DNA from: Capsicum annuum
Taxonomy: Eukaryota; Streptophyta; Magnoliopsida; Solanales; Solanaceae
DNA length: 64,000 nt
Assembly (NCBI RefSeq): GCF_002878395.1
Contig: NC_061118.1
Span: forward strand, 1,001,286-1,065,285
Direction: 5' to 3'
The translations under genes were made by a program, and so were the position numbers. The notes beneath the pieces were generated by a model. That model made no database searches. It was given only the letters and a program-made list of their open reading frames with translations, and was not told the DNA's origin. Positions 37,601 to 49,585 of the stretch are shown here, in pieces (the first letter of the stretch is position 1; each line of letters begins with the position of its first letter).

Positions 37601-40600
37601 CCACGGTTTAGGTGTTGGGCTCGAGGTCCGGGCATGCTGTGTGCTGACAATTGACCGAGGCATGCCAGGGAGTTTGGGAAACGTCCCAGTGTGGTCCGTT
37701 TAATTTTTTGTGGCCATTTGGGTGGATAAATGGGTGAAACGGCACTAACGGAGGCATTTTTGGGACAAATCGGTGTGCTATAGACCACTGTTTCAGGGAT
37801 GGGCCCAGGGTACGGGCATGCTGTGGGACAAAAATCAACCGGGACGTGCCAGGGAGGTTGGGGATCTTCCCAGTGTTTTCCATTTAATATTTTGGGGCCA
37901 TTTGGGTGGACAAACGGGTGAACAACCCGATCAGGGCATTTTCGGGCAAATTGGTGTGCTATAGCGTGCAATTTTAGGTCTCAGCTCGAGATTCGGGCGT
38001 GCTGTGGGTCAAAAATTGATTGGGGTGCACTTGGAAGGTTGGGGATCATAATAGTGTGTTCCGTTTAATATTTTTAGACCATTTGGGTGGACAAACGAGT
38101 GAAACGGCACGAATGGGGCATTTTCTCGATAAATCGATGTGCTACAACCCACAGTTTTGGGGGTGGGCTCGGGGTCTGGGCGTGTTGTGGGCGAAAAATA
38201 GATCGGGGCGTGCCAAGGAGGTTGGGGATCGTCCCAGTATGGTTTGTTTAATTTTTTGTGGCTATTTGGGAGTACAAATAAGAGAAACAGTGCGAACGTG
38301 GTATTGTTGGGCTAATTCTGTGTACTATAGCCCACAGTTTTGGGGGTGGACCCGTGGTCCGGGCGTGCTGTTGGCCGAAATTTCACTGGGTCATGCCCGG
38401 GAGGTTGGGGATCATTCCAGTATGGTTCATTTAATTTTTTGTGGGCATTAGGGTGGACAAAGTGGCAAAACAGCGTAAACAGGGCATTTTTGGGCCAAAT
38501 CGGTGTGCTATAGCCCATGGTTTCAGGTTTGAGCCCGGGGTTCAGGCGTGCTGTGGGCTGAAAATCAACTGGGGCATGCCATAGAGGTTGGGGATCATTC
38601 TAGTATGTTCTGTTTAATTTTCTGCGCCCATTTGGGTGGACAAACGGGTGAAACAATGCGAATGGGGCATTTTTTGACTAAATTGGTCTGCTATTGCCCA
38701 CGGTTAGGGTGGTGGGCTCGGCGTTCGGGTGTGCTGTGTGCCAAAAATCGATCGAGGCATGCCAGGGAGGTTGCCGATCATCCCATTGTAGTTCGATTAA
38801 TTTTTTATGGCCATTTGGGTTTACAAATGAGCGAAACGGCGTGAACGGGGTATTTTTGTGCCAAATCAGTATGCATAGACCACGATTTTGAGGGTGAGCC
38901 CAGTTTATTGGCGTGTTGTGGACCAAAAATCAACTATGGCATGCCAAGAAGGTTGGGAATCATCCCAGTGTGGTTGGTTTAATTTTTTGTTGATATTTGG
39001 GTGGACAATGGGTGAAACGGTGCGAATAGGGCATTATCAGGCACAATTGGTGTTCTATAACCCACGATTTTGGGGGTGGGACAGGGTTCAGGGCATGCTG
39101 TGGGCTAAAAATCAACTGAGGCAAGCCAGGGAGGTTGGGGATTATCCCAGTATGGTCCATTTAGTTTTTTGTGGCCATTTGCAAATACAAACTGGCGAAA
39201 TGGCTCCAACGGGGTATTTTCGAGCCAAATTAGTTTGCTATAGCCTACGATTTCAGGGGTGGGCCCAGGGTTCAAGCGTACTATGGGCCAAAAATTGATA
39301 GGAACGTGCCAGGGAGGTTGGGGATCATCCCAGTGTGATCCGTTTAATTTTTTGTGGCCATTTGGGTGGACAAATGGTTTAAACGGCACGAACAAGGCAT
39401 TTTTGGGCCAAATCAATGTGCTATAGCCTATGGATTGGGGGTGGGCCCAGGGTTCGGGCGTGCTTTGGGCCTAAAATGGATCGAGGAATTTTAGGGAGGT
39501 TAGGGATCTTTTCAGTGTGGTTCGTTTAATTTTTACTGGCCATTTGGGTGGAACAACAGGCAAAACGGTGCGAACAGGGCATTTTTGGGCCAAATAGGTG
39601 CACTATAGCCCACAGTTTTGTGGGTGGGCCCAGGGTCCGTGTGTGTTGTGGTTCGAAAATCGACCGGGGTATGCCAAGTAGGTTGAGGATCATCCACGCA
39701 TGGTCCGTTGAATTTTCATAGCCATTTGGGTGTACAAATGGGCAAAACGGCTTGAACAGGGCATTTTTGAGCCAAATCGGTGTGCTATAGCCCATGGTTT
39801 TTGGGGTGGGCCTGGGTCTGAGCGTGTTGTGGGTCAAAAATAGACCGGGGCATGCCAAGGAGATTGGGGATCAACCCAGTGTGGCCCGTTTAATTTTTTG
39901 TGGCCATTTGGGTGGACAAATGATAGAAACGGTGTAAACGGGGCATTTTTAAGCTAAATTAATATGCTATAGCCCATGGTTTTGGGGGTGCGCCCGAGGT
40001 CCGGGTGTTTTGCAAGCCGAAAATAAATTGAGGCGTGCCAGGGAGGTTGGGGATCTTCCTATTGTGGTTCATTTAATTTTTCGTGGCCATTTGGGTGGAC
40101 AAACGGGCGAAACGGCACGAACACAACATTTTCGAGCTAAATTGGTGTGCTATAGCCCACGATTTTGGGGGTGGCCCTAGGGTCCGGGCGTGCTGTGTGT
40201 CTATAATCGACCAGGGCATGCCAGGGAGGTTGGGGATCATCCTAGTGTGGTCCATTTAATTTTTCATGGCCATTTGGGTGGACAAACGAGCGAAACGGCT
40301 CGAACGAGGCTATTTTAGGCCAAATCGGTGTGCTATAGCCCACGATTTATGGGGTGGGCCCGAGGTTCGGGCGTGCTATGGGCCCAAAATCAACCCAGGT
40401 GTGCTAGGGAGGTTGGGGATCATCCCAGTATGGTCCGTTTAATTTTTTGTGGATATTTGGGTGGACAAACATGCAAAACAGTGCGAACAGGGCATTTTCG
40501 AGCCAAATCAATATGCTATAGCCCAAGGTTTCGGGGGTGGGGCCGAGGTTCGGGCGTGTTGTGGTTTGAAAATTGATCGAGGAATGCCAAGCCAGTTGGG

Positions 40601-40787
40601 GAAAGTCCCAGTGTGGTCCGTTTGATTTTTTGCTAATATTTGGGTGGACAAATAAGCAAAACGATGCTAATGGGGTATTTTTGAGCCAAATCGGTGTGCT
40701 ATGTTCTACGGTTTTTAGGGTGGGCCTGGGGTCTGGACGTGCTGTGGTTTCAAAATTGACTGGGGTGTGCTAGGGAGTTGGGGATCA

Positions 40788-43700
40788 TCCCAGTGTGTTC
40801 TATTTAATTTTTATGGCCGTTTGGGTGGACAAACGGGCGAAACAGCACGAACAGGGCATTATTGGGTTAAATCGGAGTGCTATACCCCACGGTATTAGGG
40901 GTGGGCCTGGGGTCCGATCATGCTATGGGCCACAAATCGACCGGGGTGTGCCAGGGAGGTTGGGGATCATTCTAGTGTGGTCCATTTAATTTTTCATGGC
41001 CATTTTGGTGGATAAACTGACAAAACGTGCATTTTTAGGCCAAATCAGTGTGCGATAGCCAACTATTTTGGTGATGGGCCTGGGTTCCGGGCGTGCTGTG
41101 GGTTAAAAATTGATTGACGTGTGCTAGGGAGGTTAGGGATCACCCTAGTGTGTTCCGTTTAAGTTTTCATGGCCATTTGGGTAGACAAATCGTCGAAACG
41201 GTGCAAACGGGGCATTTTTGGGCGAAATCGGTGTGCTATAGCCCATGGTTTTGTTGGTGGGCTCGGGGTCCGAGCATGCTGTATGCCAAAAATCGATCGG
41301 GGCATTCCAGGGAGGTTAGAAATTATCCTAGTGTGGTTTGTTTAATTTTTTGTGGCCAGTTGGGTGGACCAATGGGCGAAATGGCGCGAACAGGGCATTT
41401 TCGGGCCAAACAGTATGCTATGGCCCACAGTTTTGGGGTGGGGCCTGGGTTCCGACTGTGTTGTGGTCTGAAAATCAACCGTGGCATGCCATGTAGGTTA
41501 GGGATCATCCTAGCGTGGTTCGTTTTATTTTTCGTAGCCATTTGGGTAGACAAATGGGTAAAACAGCTCGAACGGGGCATTTTTAGGCAAAATCAGTGTG
41601 CTATAGCCCACAATGTCTGGTGTAGGCCCGGGGTTCGAGCGTGCTGTGGGCCAAAAATTGATCGAGGCTTGCCAGGGAGGTTAAGGATCATCCTTGTGTG
41701 GTCCGTTTAATTTTAGTGGCCATTTGGGTGGAAAAACAGGTGAAACAGCTCAAACAGAGAATTTTTGGGCCAAATCGTTGTGCTGTAGCCCACACTTTTG
41801 GGGATAGGCCAGGGGTTCGGGCGTGCTGTGGGCCAAAAATTAAATGGGGTGTGACAGGGAGGTTGGGGATCAACCCGGTGTGTCTGTTTAATTTTTCGTG
41901 CCCATTTGGGTGGATAAACGAGCAAAACAGAGCGAACGGGACATTTTTGGGAAAAATCAGTGTGCTATAGCCCATGACGTTAGGGGTGGGCTCGAGGTAC
42001 GGGCGTACTGTATGCCAAAAATCTACCAGGGCTATGCTAAGGAGTTTAGGGATTGTTCCAATGTGGTCCGTTTAATTTTTCGTGGCTATTTACGTGGACA
42101 AATGGGTGAAATGGCATGATCGGGGGATTTTTGGGCCAAATCGATGTGCTATAGCCCATGGTTTTAGGGGTGGGCTCAGGGTCCGTGCGTGCTGTAGGCT
42201 AAAAATCGATTGGGGTGTGCCAAGGATGTTGGGGATCGTCCTAGTGTGGTCCGTTTAATCATACATGGCCATTTGAGTGGACAAATGGGAGAAACGGCGT
42301 GAACCGGGCATTTTTAGGCTAAATCGGAATGATATAGCCAACGATTTTCAGGTTGTGCCCGAGGTCCGGGCGTGTTATGGGCTGAAAATCAACCGGGGTG
42401 TGCCAGGGAGGTTGGGGATCTTTACAGTGTGGTTTGTTTAATTTTTTTTATAGTTATTTAGGTGGACAAACATGCGAAACAGGGCAAACGGGGCATTTTC
42501 GAGCCAAATCGTTATGCTATAGCCCACGATTTTAGGGGTGGGCCCGGGTTCCGGACGTGCTGTGGTCTGAAAATCAATCAGGGTGTGACAAGGAGGTTGG
42601 GGAAAGTCCCAGTGTGGTCTATTTAATTTTTTGTGGATATTTGGGTGGACAGATAAGAAAAATGGTGCTAACGAGGCATTTTTGAGTCAAATCAGTGTGC
42701 TATATCCCACGATTTTAGGGGTGGGCCAGGGTTTGGGAGTGTTGTGGTCCAAAAATTGACCGGAGCATGTCAGGGAGGTTGGGGATCATCCCAGTATGTT
42801 CTATTTAATTTTTTATGGCCATTTGGGTGGGCAAACAGGTGAAACAGCGCGAACAGGGCGTTATCGGTTCAAATCGGTGTGCTATAGCCCACAATTTTGG
42901 GGGTGGAACTGGGGTCCGGGCATGCTTTGTGGATCATCCTTGTGTGGTCCTTTTAATTTTTTTTGGGGATATTTTGGTGGAAAAACAGGCAAAACGACGC
43001 AAACGGGGCTTTTTCAGCCCAAATCAGTGTGCTATAGCCAACTATTTTTGTGATGGGTCTAGGCTCCGATCGTGCTGTGGGCCAAAAATTGGCCAGGGTG
43101 TTCCAGGGAGGTTGGGGATTGTCCTAGTGTGGTCCGCTGAAGTTTTCATGGCCATTTGGATGGACAAATGGTCAAAACGGTGCGAACTGGGCATTTTTGG
43201 GCGAAATTGATGTGTTATATATAGCCCACGGTTTTGGTGGTGAGCTCGGGGTTCGGGCGTGCTGTGGGCCAAAAATCGATCGGGGCGTGCCAGGGAGGTT
43301 TGGAATCATCCCAGTGTGGTCCGTTTAATTTTTTATGGCCATTTGGGTGGACCAATGGGAGAAACGGCATGAATAGGGTATTTTTAGGCCACATTGGTGT
43401 GCTATAGACCACAGTTTTGGGGTGGGGCCCGGGGTTTAGGTGTGTTGTGGTCTGAAAATTGATCGAGGCATGCCGTGTAGGTTGGGGTTCATCCTTGCTT
43501 GGTCTGTTTTATTTTTCGTAGCCATTTGGGTGGACAAACGGATGATACAGCTTGAACGGAGCATTTTCGGGCTAAAACGGTGTGTTATAGCCCATAATTT
43601 CTGGGGTGGGATCAGGGTTCGGGCGTGATGTGGGCCAAAAATTGATCGAACCGTGCCAGGGAGGTTAGGGATTGTCCCAGTATGGTCCGTTTAATTTTTA

Positions 43701-46700
43701 GTATCCATTTGGGTGGACAAACAGGCGAAACAGCGCGAACGGGGCATTTTTAGGCCAAATTGTTGTGCTGTAGCCCACAATTTTGGGGATGGGCCCGGGG
43801 TTCAGGCGTACTGTGGGCCAAAAATTGACTAGGGTATGCCAGGGAGGTTGGGGATGATCCCAGTGTATCTGTTTAATTTTTCATGCCCATTTCAGTGGAT
43901 AAGCGAGCAAAACGGTGCGAACGGGGCATTTTTGGGCAAAATTAGTGAGCTACAACCCATGATTTTGGGGGTGGTCTCGGGGTGCGGGCGTACTGTATGC
44001 CAAAAATTGACCGAGCCATGCCATGGAGTTTAGGGATCATCCCAATGTTATCCGTTTAATTTTTCGTGGCCATTTAGGTTGATAAATGGGTGAAGCGGCG
44101 TGATCGGGAATTTTCGAGCCAAATCGGTGTGCTATAACCCACGATTTTAGGGGTTGGCCCAGGGTTCGAGCGTGCTGTGGGTCGAAAATTGATCGGGGCG
44201 TGTCAGGGATGTTGCGGATCATCCCAGTATGGTTCGTTTAAATTTTCATGGCCATTTGGGTGGATAAATGGGAGAAACGGCGCGAATGAGGCATTTTTAG
44301 GCTAAATCGGTATGATATAGCCAATGATTTTCAGGTTGTGCCCAAGGTTTGAGCGTGTTGTGGGCTAAAAATCAATCAGGGTGTACCAGGGAGGTTAGGG
44401 ATCGTCCCAGTGTTGTTCGTTTAATTCTTTGTGGATATTTGGGTGGACAAACATGCGAAACAATGCGAACGAGGCATTTTTGAGCCAAATCGATATGCTA
44501 TAGCCCACGGTTTCGGGGGTGGACCCGGGTTTCGGGCGTGCAATGGTTCGAAAATTGATCGGAGTATTCCAAGGAAGTTAGGGAAAGTCCCAGTGTGGCC
44601 CTTTTAATTTTTTGTGGATATTTGGGCAGACAACTAAGCAAAATAGTGCTAATGAGGCATTTTCGAGCTAAATCAGTGTGCTATATCCCATGATTTTGGG
44701 GGTGGGCCTGGGGTCTGGTCGTGTTGTGGTCCGAAAATCGATTGGGGCATGCCAGGAAGGTTGGGGATCATCCCAGTGTGTTCTGTTTAATTTTTTATGG
44801 TCATTTGGGTGGACAAACGAGTGAAATGGTGCGAACAGGGTGTTATCGGGTCAAATTAGGCCACAAATTGATCGGGACGTGCCAGGGAAGTTGGGGATCA
44901 TCCTTGTGTGGTCTGTTTAATTTTTTTTTGCTATTTTGGTGGAGAAACGGGCAAAACGGCACAAACGGGGCATTTTCGGGCCAAATCAGTGTGCTATAGC
45001 AAACTATTTTGGTGATGGGCCTGGGCTCCGAGCGTGCTGTGGGCTAAAAATTGACCAGGGTATGCCAGGGAGGTTAGGGATCATCCTAGAGTGGTCTGTT
45101 GAAGTTTTAATGGCTATTTGGGTGGACAAAAGGTCGAAACGGCACGAACGAGGCATTTTTAGGCCAATTCGGTGTGCTATAGCCCACGGTTTTGGGGGTG
45201 GGCTTGGGGTCCGGGCGTCCTGTTGGCGAAAAATCAATTGGGGCATGCCAGGGAGGTTAGAAATCATCCCAGTGTGGTACATTTAATTTTTTGTTGTCAT
45301 TTGGGTGGACCAACTGACGAAACAGCACGAACAGGGCATTTTTCGGGCCAAACCAATGTGTTATAGAACGTTTTAGGGTGGGGCCCAGGGTTCGGGTGTG
45401 TTGTGGTTCAAAAATTGATCGTGGCATGCCATGTAGGTAGGGGTTCATCCTAGCATTGTCCGTTTTATTTTTTGTAGCTATTTGGGTGGACAAATGGGTG
45501 AAACGGCATGAACGGGGCATTTTCAGGTCAAATCGGTGGGCTATTGCCCATGATTTCTGGGGTGAGCTCGGGGTTCGGGTGTGCTGTGGGCCAAAAATTG
45601 ATCGGAGCATGCCAGGGAGGTTAGGATCATCCCAGTGTGGTCCGTTTATTTTTTAGTGTCCATTTGGGTGGACAAATAGGAGAAACAGAGCGAACTGGGC
45701 ATTTTTGGGCCAAATCGTTGTGCTGTAGCCTACAGTCTTGGGGATGGGCCCGGGGTTCAGGCTGCTGTGGGCCAAAAATTAACTGGGGCTTTCCAGGGAG
45801 GTTGGGGATGATTTTGGTGTGTCTGTTTAATTTTTTGTGCCCATTGGGGTGGATAAACGAGCAAAATGGCGCGAATGGGGCGTTTTTAGGCAAAATTGGT
45901 GTGCTACAGCCCACGATTTTAGGGGTGGGCTCGGGGTACGGGCGTACTGTATGCCAAAAATCAACTGGGGCATTCCAGAGAGTTTAGGGATCATCCCAAT
46001 GTGGTCCGTTTAATTTTTCATGGCCATTTAGGTGGACAAACGGGTGAAACATCATGATTGGGGATTTTCGAGCTAAATCGGTGTGCTATTGCCCACGATT
46101 TTAGGGGTGAGCCCAGGGTCCAAGTGTACTGTCGGTCGAAAATCGACCAGGGCATGCCACGGATATTGAGGATCGTCCCAGTGTAGTCTGTTTAATTTTT
46201 CATATCCATTTGGGTGGACAAATGGGAGAAACGGCGCGAACGGGGCATTTTTAGGCTAAATCGGTATGATATAGCCAACGGTTTTTGGGTTGGGCCCAGG
46301 GTACGGGCGTGTTGTGGGCCTAAATCGATCGGGGTGTGCCATGGAGGTTGGGGATCATCCCAGTGTGGTCCATTTAATTTTTTTGGTCATTAGGATAGAT
46401 AAAATGGCAAAACAACACGAACGGGGCATTTACGAGCTAAATCCGTGTGCTATAGCCCATGGTTTTGAGGCTGGCCCCGGGATCCGGACGTGTTATAAGC
46501 CAAAAATCGACCGAGGAATACCAGGGAGGTTGGGGATCATCCCAGTGTGGTGCGTTTGGGTGGACAAATAGGCGAAACGGTGCGTACAAGGCATTTTCTG
46601 GCCAAATTGGTGTGCTATAGCGCACGGTTTTGGGGGTGGCCCCAAGGTTTGGGGGTTCTATGGGCCAAAAATTAACCGGAGAATGCCAGGGTGGTTGTGT

Positions 46701-48807
46701 ATCATCTCAGTGTGATCCGTTTAATTTGTTGTGGCCATTTTGGTGGACAACGGGCAGAACGACATGAACGGGGCATTTTCGAGCTAAATTGGTGGGCTAT
46801 AGCCCATGGTTTTGGGGGTGGGACCGGGGTTCGTGCGTGCAGTGGGCTAAAAATTGATTGAGGCATGCCAGGGTGGTTGGGGATCATTCTAGTATGGTCT
46901 GTTTAATTTTTTATGGCTATTTAGGTGGATAAATGGGTGAAATAGCGTGAACGGGGCATTATCGAGCCAAATCTGCTTGCTATAACCCACGATTTTGGGG
47001 GTGGGCCTGGGTTCAGGGCATACTGTGGGCTGAAAATTGATCGAGGTATGCCAGGGATGTTGGGGATCATCCTTGTGTGGTCCATTTAATTTTTCGTGGC
47101 TATTTGGGCGTACATAGGGGTGAAATGGTGCCAATGGGGCATTTTCGGACCAAATTAGTGTGTTATAGCCCACAATTTTGGGGGTGGGCCTGAGGTTCAA
47201 GCGTATTGTGGACTGAAAATCGACTGGGGCAGGCCAGGGAGGTTGGGGATCGTCCTAGTGTGCTTCGTTTAATTTTTTGTAGCCATTTAGGTAGGCAAAT
47301 GGTCGAAACAATGCGAACAGAGATTTTTTGGGCTAAATCGGTGTGCTATACCCTATGGTTTTGGCATGGCCCCGGGGTTCAGGCATGCTAGGAAGGTTGG
47401 GGATCATCCCAGTGTGGTTTGGTTTAATTTTTTATGGCTATTTGGGTGGACCAACGGGTAAAACGGCGTGAACAGGGCATTTTCTGACCAAATTGGTGTG
47501 CTATAGCCCATGGTTTTGGGGGTGGGCCCAGGGTTCGAGTGTGCTGTGGTCCAAAAATTGATCGAGGCATGCCAGGTAGGTTGGGGATCGTCCAAGTGTG
47601 GTTCTTTTAATTTTTCATAGCCATTTGGTTGGACACATGGGTGAAACGGCTCGAACAGGGCATTTTCGAGTCAAATCGGTGTGCTATAGCCTACGATTTC
47701 TGGTGTGGGCTCGGGGTCCAGGTGTGCTGTGCACCAAGAATCGATCGGGGCATGCCAGGGAGGTTGGGGATCTTCCCAGTGTGGTACGTTTAATTTTTCA
47801 TGGCCATTTGGGTGGAAAAATGATAGAAACGGTGTGAACAGGGCATTTTCGGGTTAAATCGGAGTGGTATAGCCCACGGTTTTGAGGGTGCACTTGGGGT
47901 CCGAGCGTGCTGTGGGCCGTAAATCAATTGGATCATGCCAGGGAGGTTTGGGATCATCCCGGTGTGGTTCAGTTAATTTTTCGTGGCTATTTGTGTGGAC
48001 AAATGGGCGAAATGGCAAGAACGCAGCATTTTTAGGCCAATCGGTGTGCTATATAGCCTACGATTTTGGGGGTGTCCCCGGGGTCCGGGCGTGCTATATG
48101 TCCAAAATTGACCAGGGCGTGCCAGGGAGGTTGGGAATCATCCTAGTGTGGTCCATTTATTTTTTTATGGACATTTAGGTGGACAAACGGGCGAAACTGC
48201 TCAAACGGGGCATTTTCGAGCCAAACCGGTGTGCTATAGCCTAGGGTTTTGGGGGTGGGCCCGAGGTTCAGTCGTGTTATGGGGTGAAAATCATTTGAGG
48301 CATTCCAGGGAGGTTGGGGATCATTTCAGTTTGGTCCGTTTAATTTTTTATGGATATTTGGGTGTACAAACAAGCGAAACGGAGTGAATGGGACATTTTT
48401 GGGCCAAATCAGTGTGCTATAGCCCACGATTTTAGGAGTGGGCCTGGGGTTCGGGCGTGCTTTGGTCCAAAAATCAATCTAGGCACGCCAGGGTGGTTGG
48501 GAAAAGTCCAGTGTGTTTTGTTTATTTTTTTGTGGATATTTGGGTGGACAAACAAGCGAAAAGGCGCGAACGGGGCATTTTCAGTCCAAATCGATGTGCT
48601 ATATCCCACGGTTTCAGGGGTGGGCCTAGGGTCCGATCGTGTTGTGGTTTGAAAATTGATCGGGGCATGCCAGGGAGGTTGGGGATCATCCAAGTGTGTT
48701 CTGTTTAATTTTTTATAGCCATTTGGGTGGACAAACGGGTCAAACGGCGTAAACAGGGCATTATTGGGTCAAATCGGTATGCTATAACCCATGGTTTCGG
48801 GGGTGGG
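40788..48807 (+). repeat. Higher-order repeat of about 11 monomers (about 1.95-2.14 kb), about four copies
   Basis: A run of three variant monomers recurs: one with GTCGAAA or GTCAAAA, one with GTGGACCA in place of GTGGACAA, and one with TTTTATTTTT(C/T)GTAGC plus a TCTGG variant. GTGGACCA is at 41364, 43357, 45305 and 47446, spacings of 1993, 1948 and 2141 bp. A second anchor, GATATAGCCAA, is at 42331, 44314 and 46268. The same trio appears after the retrotransposon (about 54.24-54.6 kb) and near 60.96-61.3 kb, so the insertion lies within this HOR domain. Copies differ by point changes and by different truncations of the same monomer near 42.93 and 44.86 kb. Confidence 0.75.
48803..48807 (+). 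repeat. Target-site duplication, left copy (GTGGG)
   Basis: These five bases directly precede the 5' LTR and are repeated at 53954-53958 directly after the 3' LTR. Removing the element and one copy restores a continuous monomer (GGGGGTGGG followed by CCTAGGGTCC). The site lies in the GTGGGC arm of the monomer's inverted repeat. Confidence 0.95.
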
Positions 48808-49569
48808 TGATATGAGAATAATGGCCATCTTAACTTTTGCCGACATCATTCAAAGTTACTATGTGAAGAATCAAGCTTTGGTCGCTTGGAGGGTACGGGA
48901 TTATACTTGTAGGGGACGTTTTGAGCCTACCATTGATCAAACCCAAGTGTGAAAGATTGCTTGGAGAATTAAAGACTTAAGGACTCTCAGGTTTTGACCA
49001 CCTTTGTTGGTTCAAGGTTTTGGTTCCCTTTATTAAGGGCATTTTGGTCACTTATCTTTGTCCATGTGACACTTCATGACCATCCCTCCTCATTAAGGGC
49101 ATTGGAGTCATTTTGTGTTCATTTTGTAATAGATTATAAATAGGCTTCTTTAGTCTTATTTTCATTAGTTTTTGAAAGATGAAAGATGAAAGATTGAAAA
49201 CTTGAAATCCTTTTTCTTGAGAGTAGTCCACCTTAGTATAGTCTTAGTTAGGACTTGGAAAAATCATCCTTAGTATAGGGCTTAGAAAAGCCAATATTGT
49301 TCTTTGCTTGGAAACGGTGGATCTTGAGGTGAGTCAATTACCTTGGTGGTCACCGTAAGAGTGTGGTTTTGATTATTACATTCATCAGGAATTAATGTTT
49401 AAATGTACTTGGTTCTTAATCTTGTAATAATCTTGGTCTCACTATCTATCCTTTCATTATTTCTCAAATCCGTGTGTTTTTGTGTTTGTCATCTTATATC
49501 CCTTTGTGTTCCTTGTTCTTCTCACGTTTTGTGGACTATTTTGGCATCTTGGTGGACTGGTTTGTATCA
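48808..49569 (+). repeat. 5' long terminal repeat (762 bp)
   Basis: The repeat begins TGATATGAGAATAATGGCC and ends GATTTGTATCA-like (here GGTTTGTATCA), so it has TG...CA ends. It matches the 3' LTR at both ends but keeps about 210 bp that the 3' LTR has lost. That extra part contains the TATA box and two copies of an ATTAAGGGCATT motif (about 49035 and 49092). A GAAAGATGAAAGATGAAAGATTGAAA stretch near 49176 is a small direct repeat. Confidence 0.95.
49135..49142 (+). promoter_or_regulatory. Putative LTR TATA box (TATAAATA)
   Basis: TATAAATA lies in the 5' LTR at a position suitable for the U3 promoter. The solo LTR has the same octamer in the same context (58834-58841). The 3' LTR and the truncated LTR lack it. 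Function is inferred from motif and position. Confidence 0.6.
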
Positions 49570-49571
49570 TT

Positions 49572-49585
49572 TGATATCAGAGCCA
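49572..49585 (+). promoter_or_regulatory. Primer binding site, initiator tRNA-Met type
   Basis: TGATATCAGAGCCA lies two bases after the LTR end. The plant initiator tRNA-Met site is TGGTATCAGAGC and onwards, so one base differs (G to A at the third position). Position and match are what is expected for minus-strand priming. The mismatch may be decay or a family variant. Confidence 0.85.

Larger units (their letters stand above)
17395..48807 (+). repeat. 183-bp satellite array, plus orientation, block 2
   Basis: This is the same satellite and orientation as the first block, running without interruption to the retrotransposon. It contains several local expansions annotated separately (single-monomer, 14-monomer, 696-bp and 11-monomer duplications). 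It also holds a G homopolymer near 19424 and clusters of shortened monomers at 37.03-37.6 kb. No host gene, RNA gene or other mobile element was recognised in these 31 kb. Apparent reading frames here are in-phase translations of the repeat. Confidence 0.97.
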
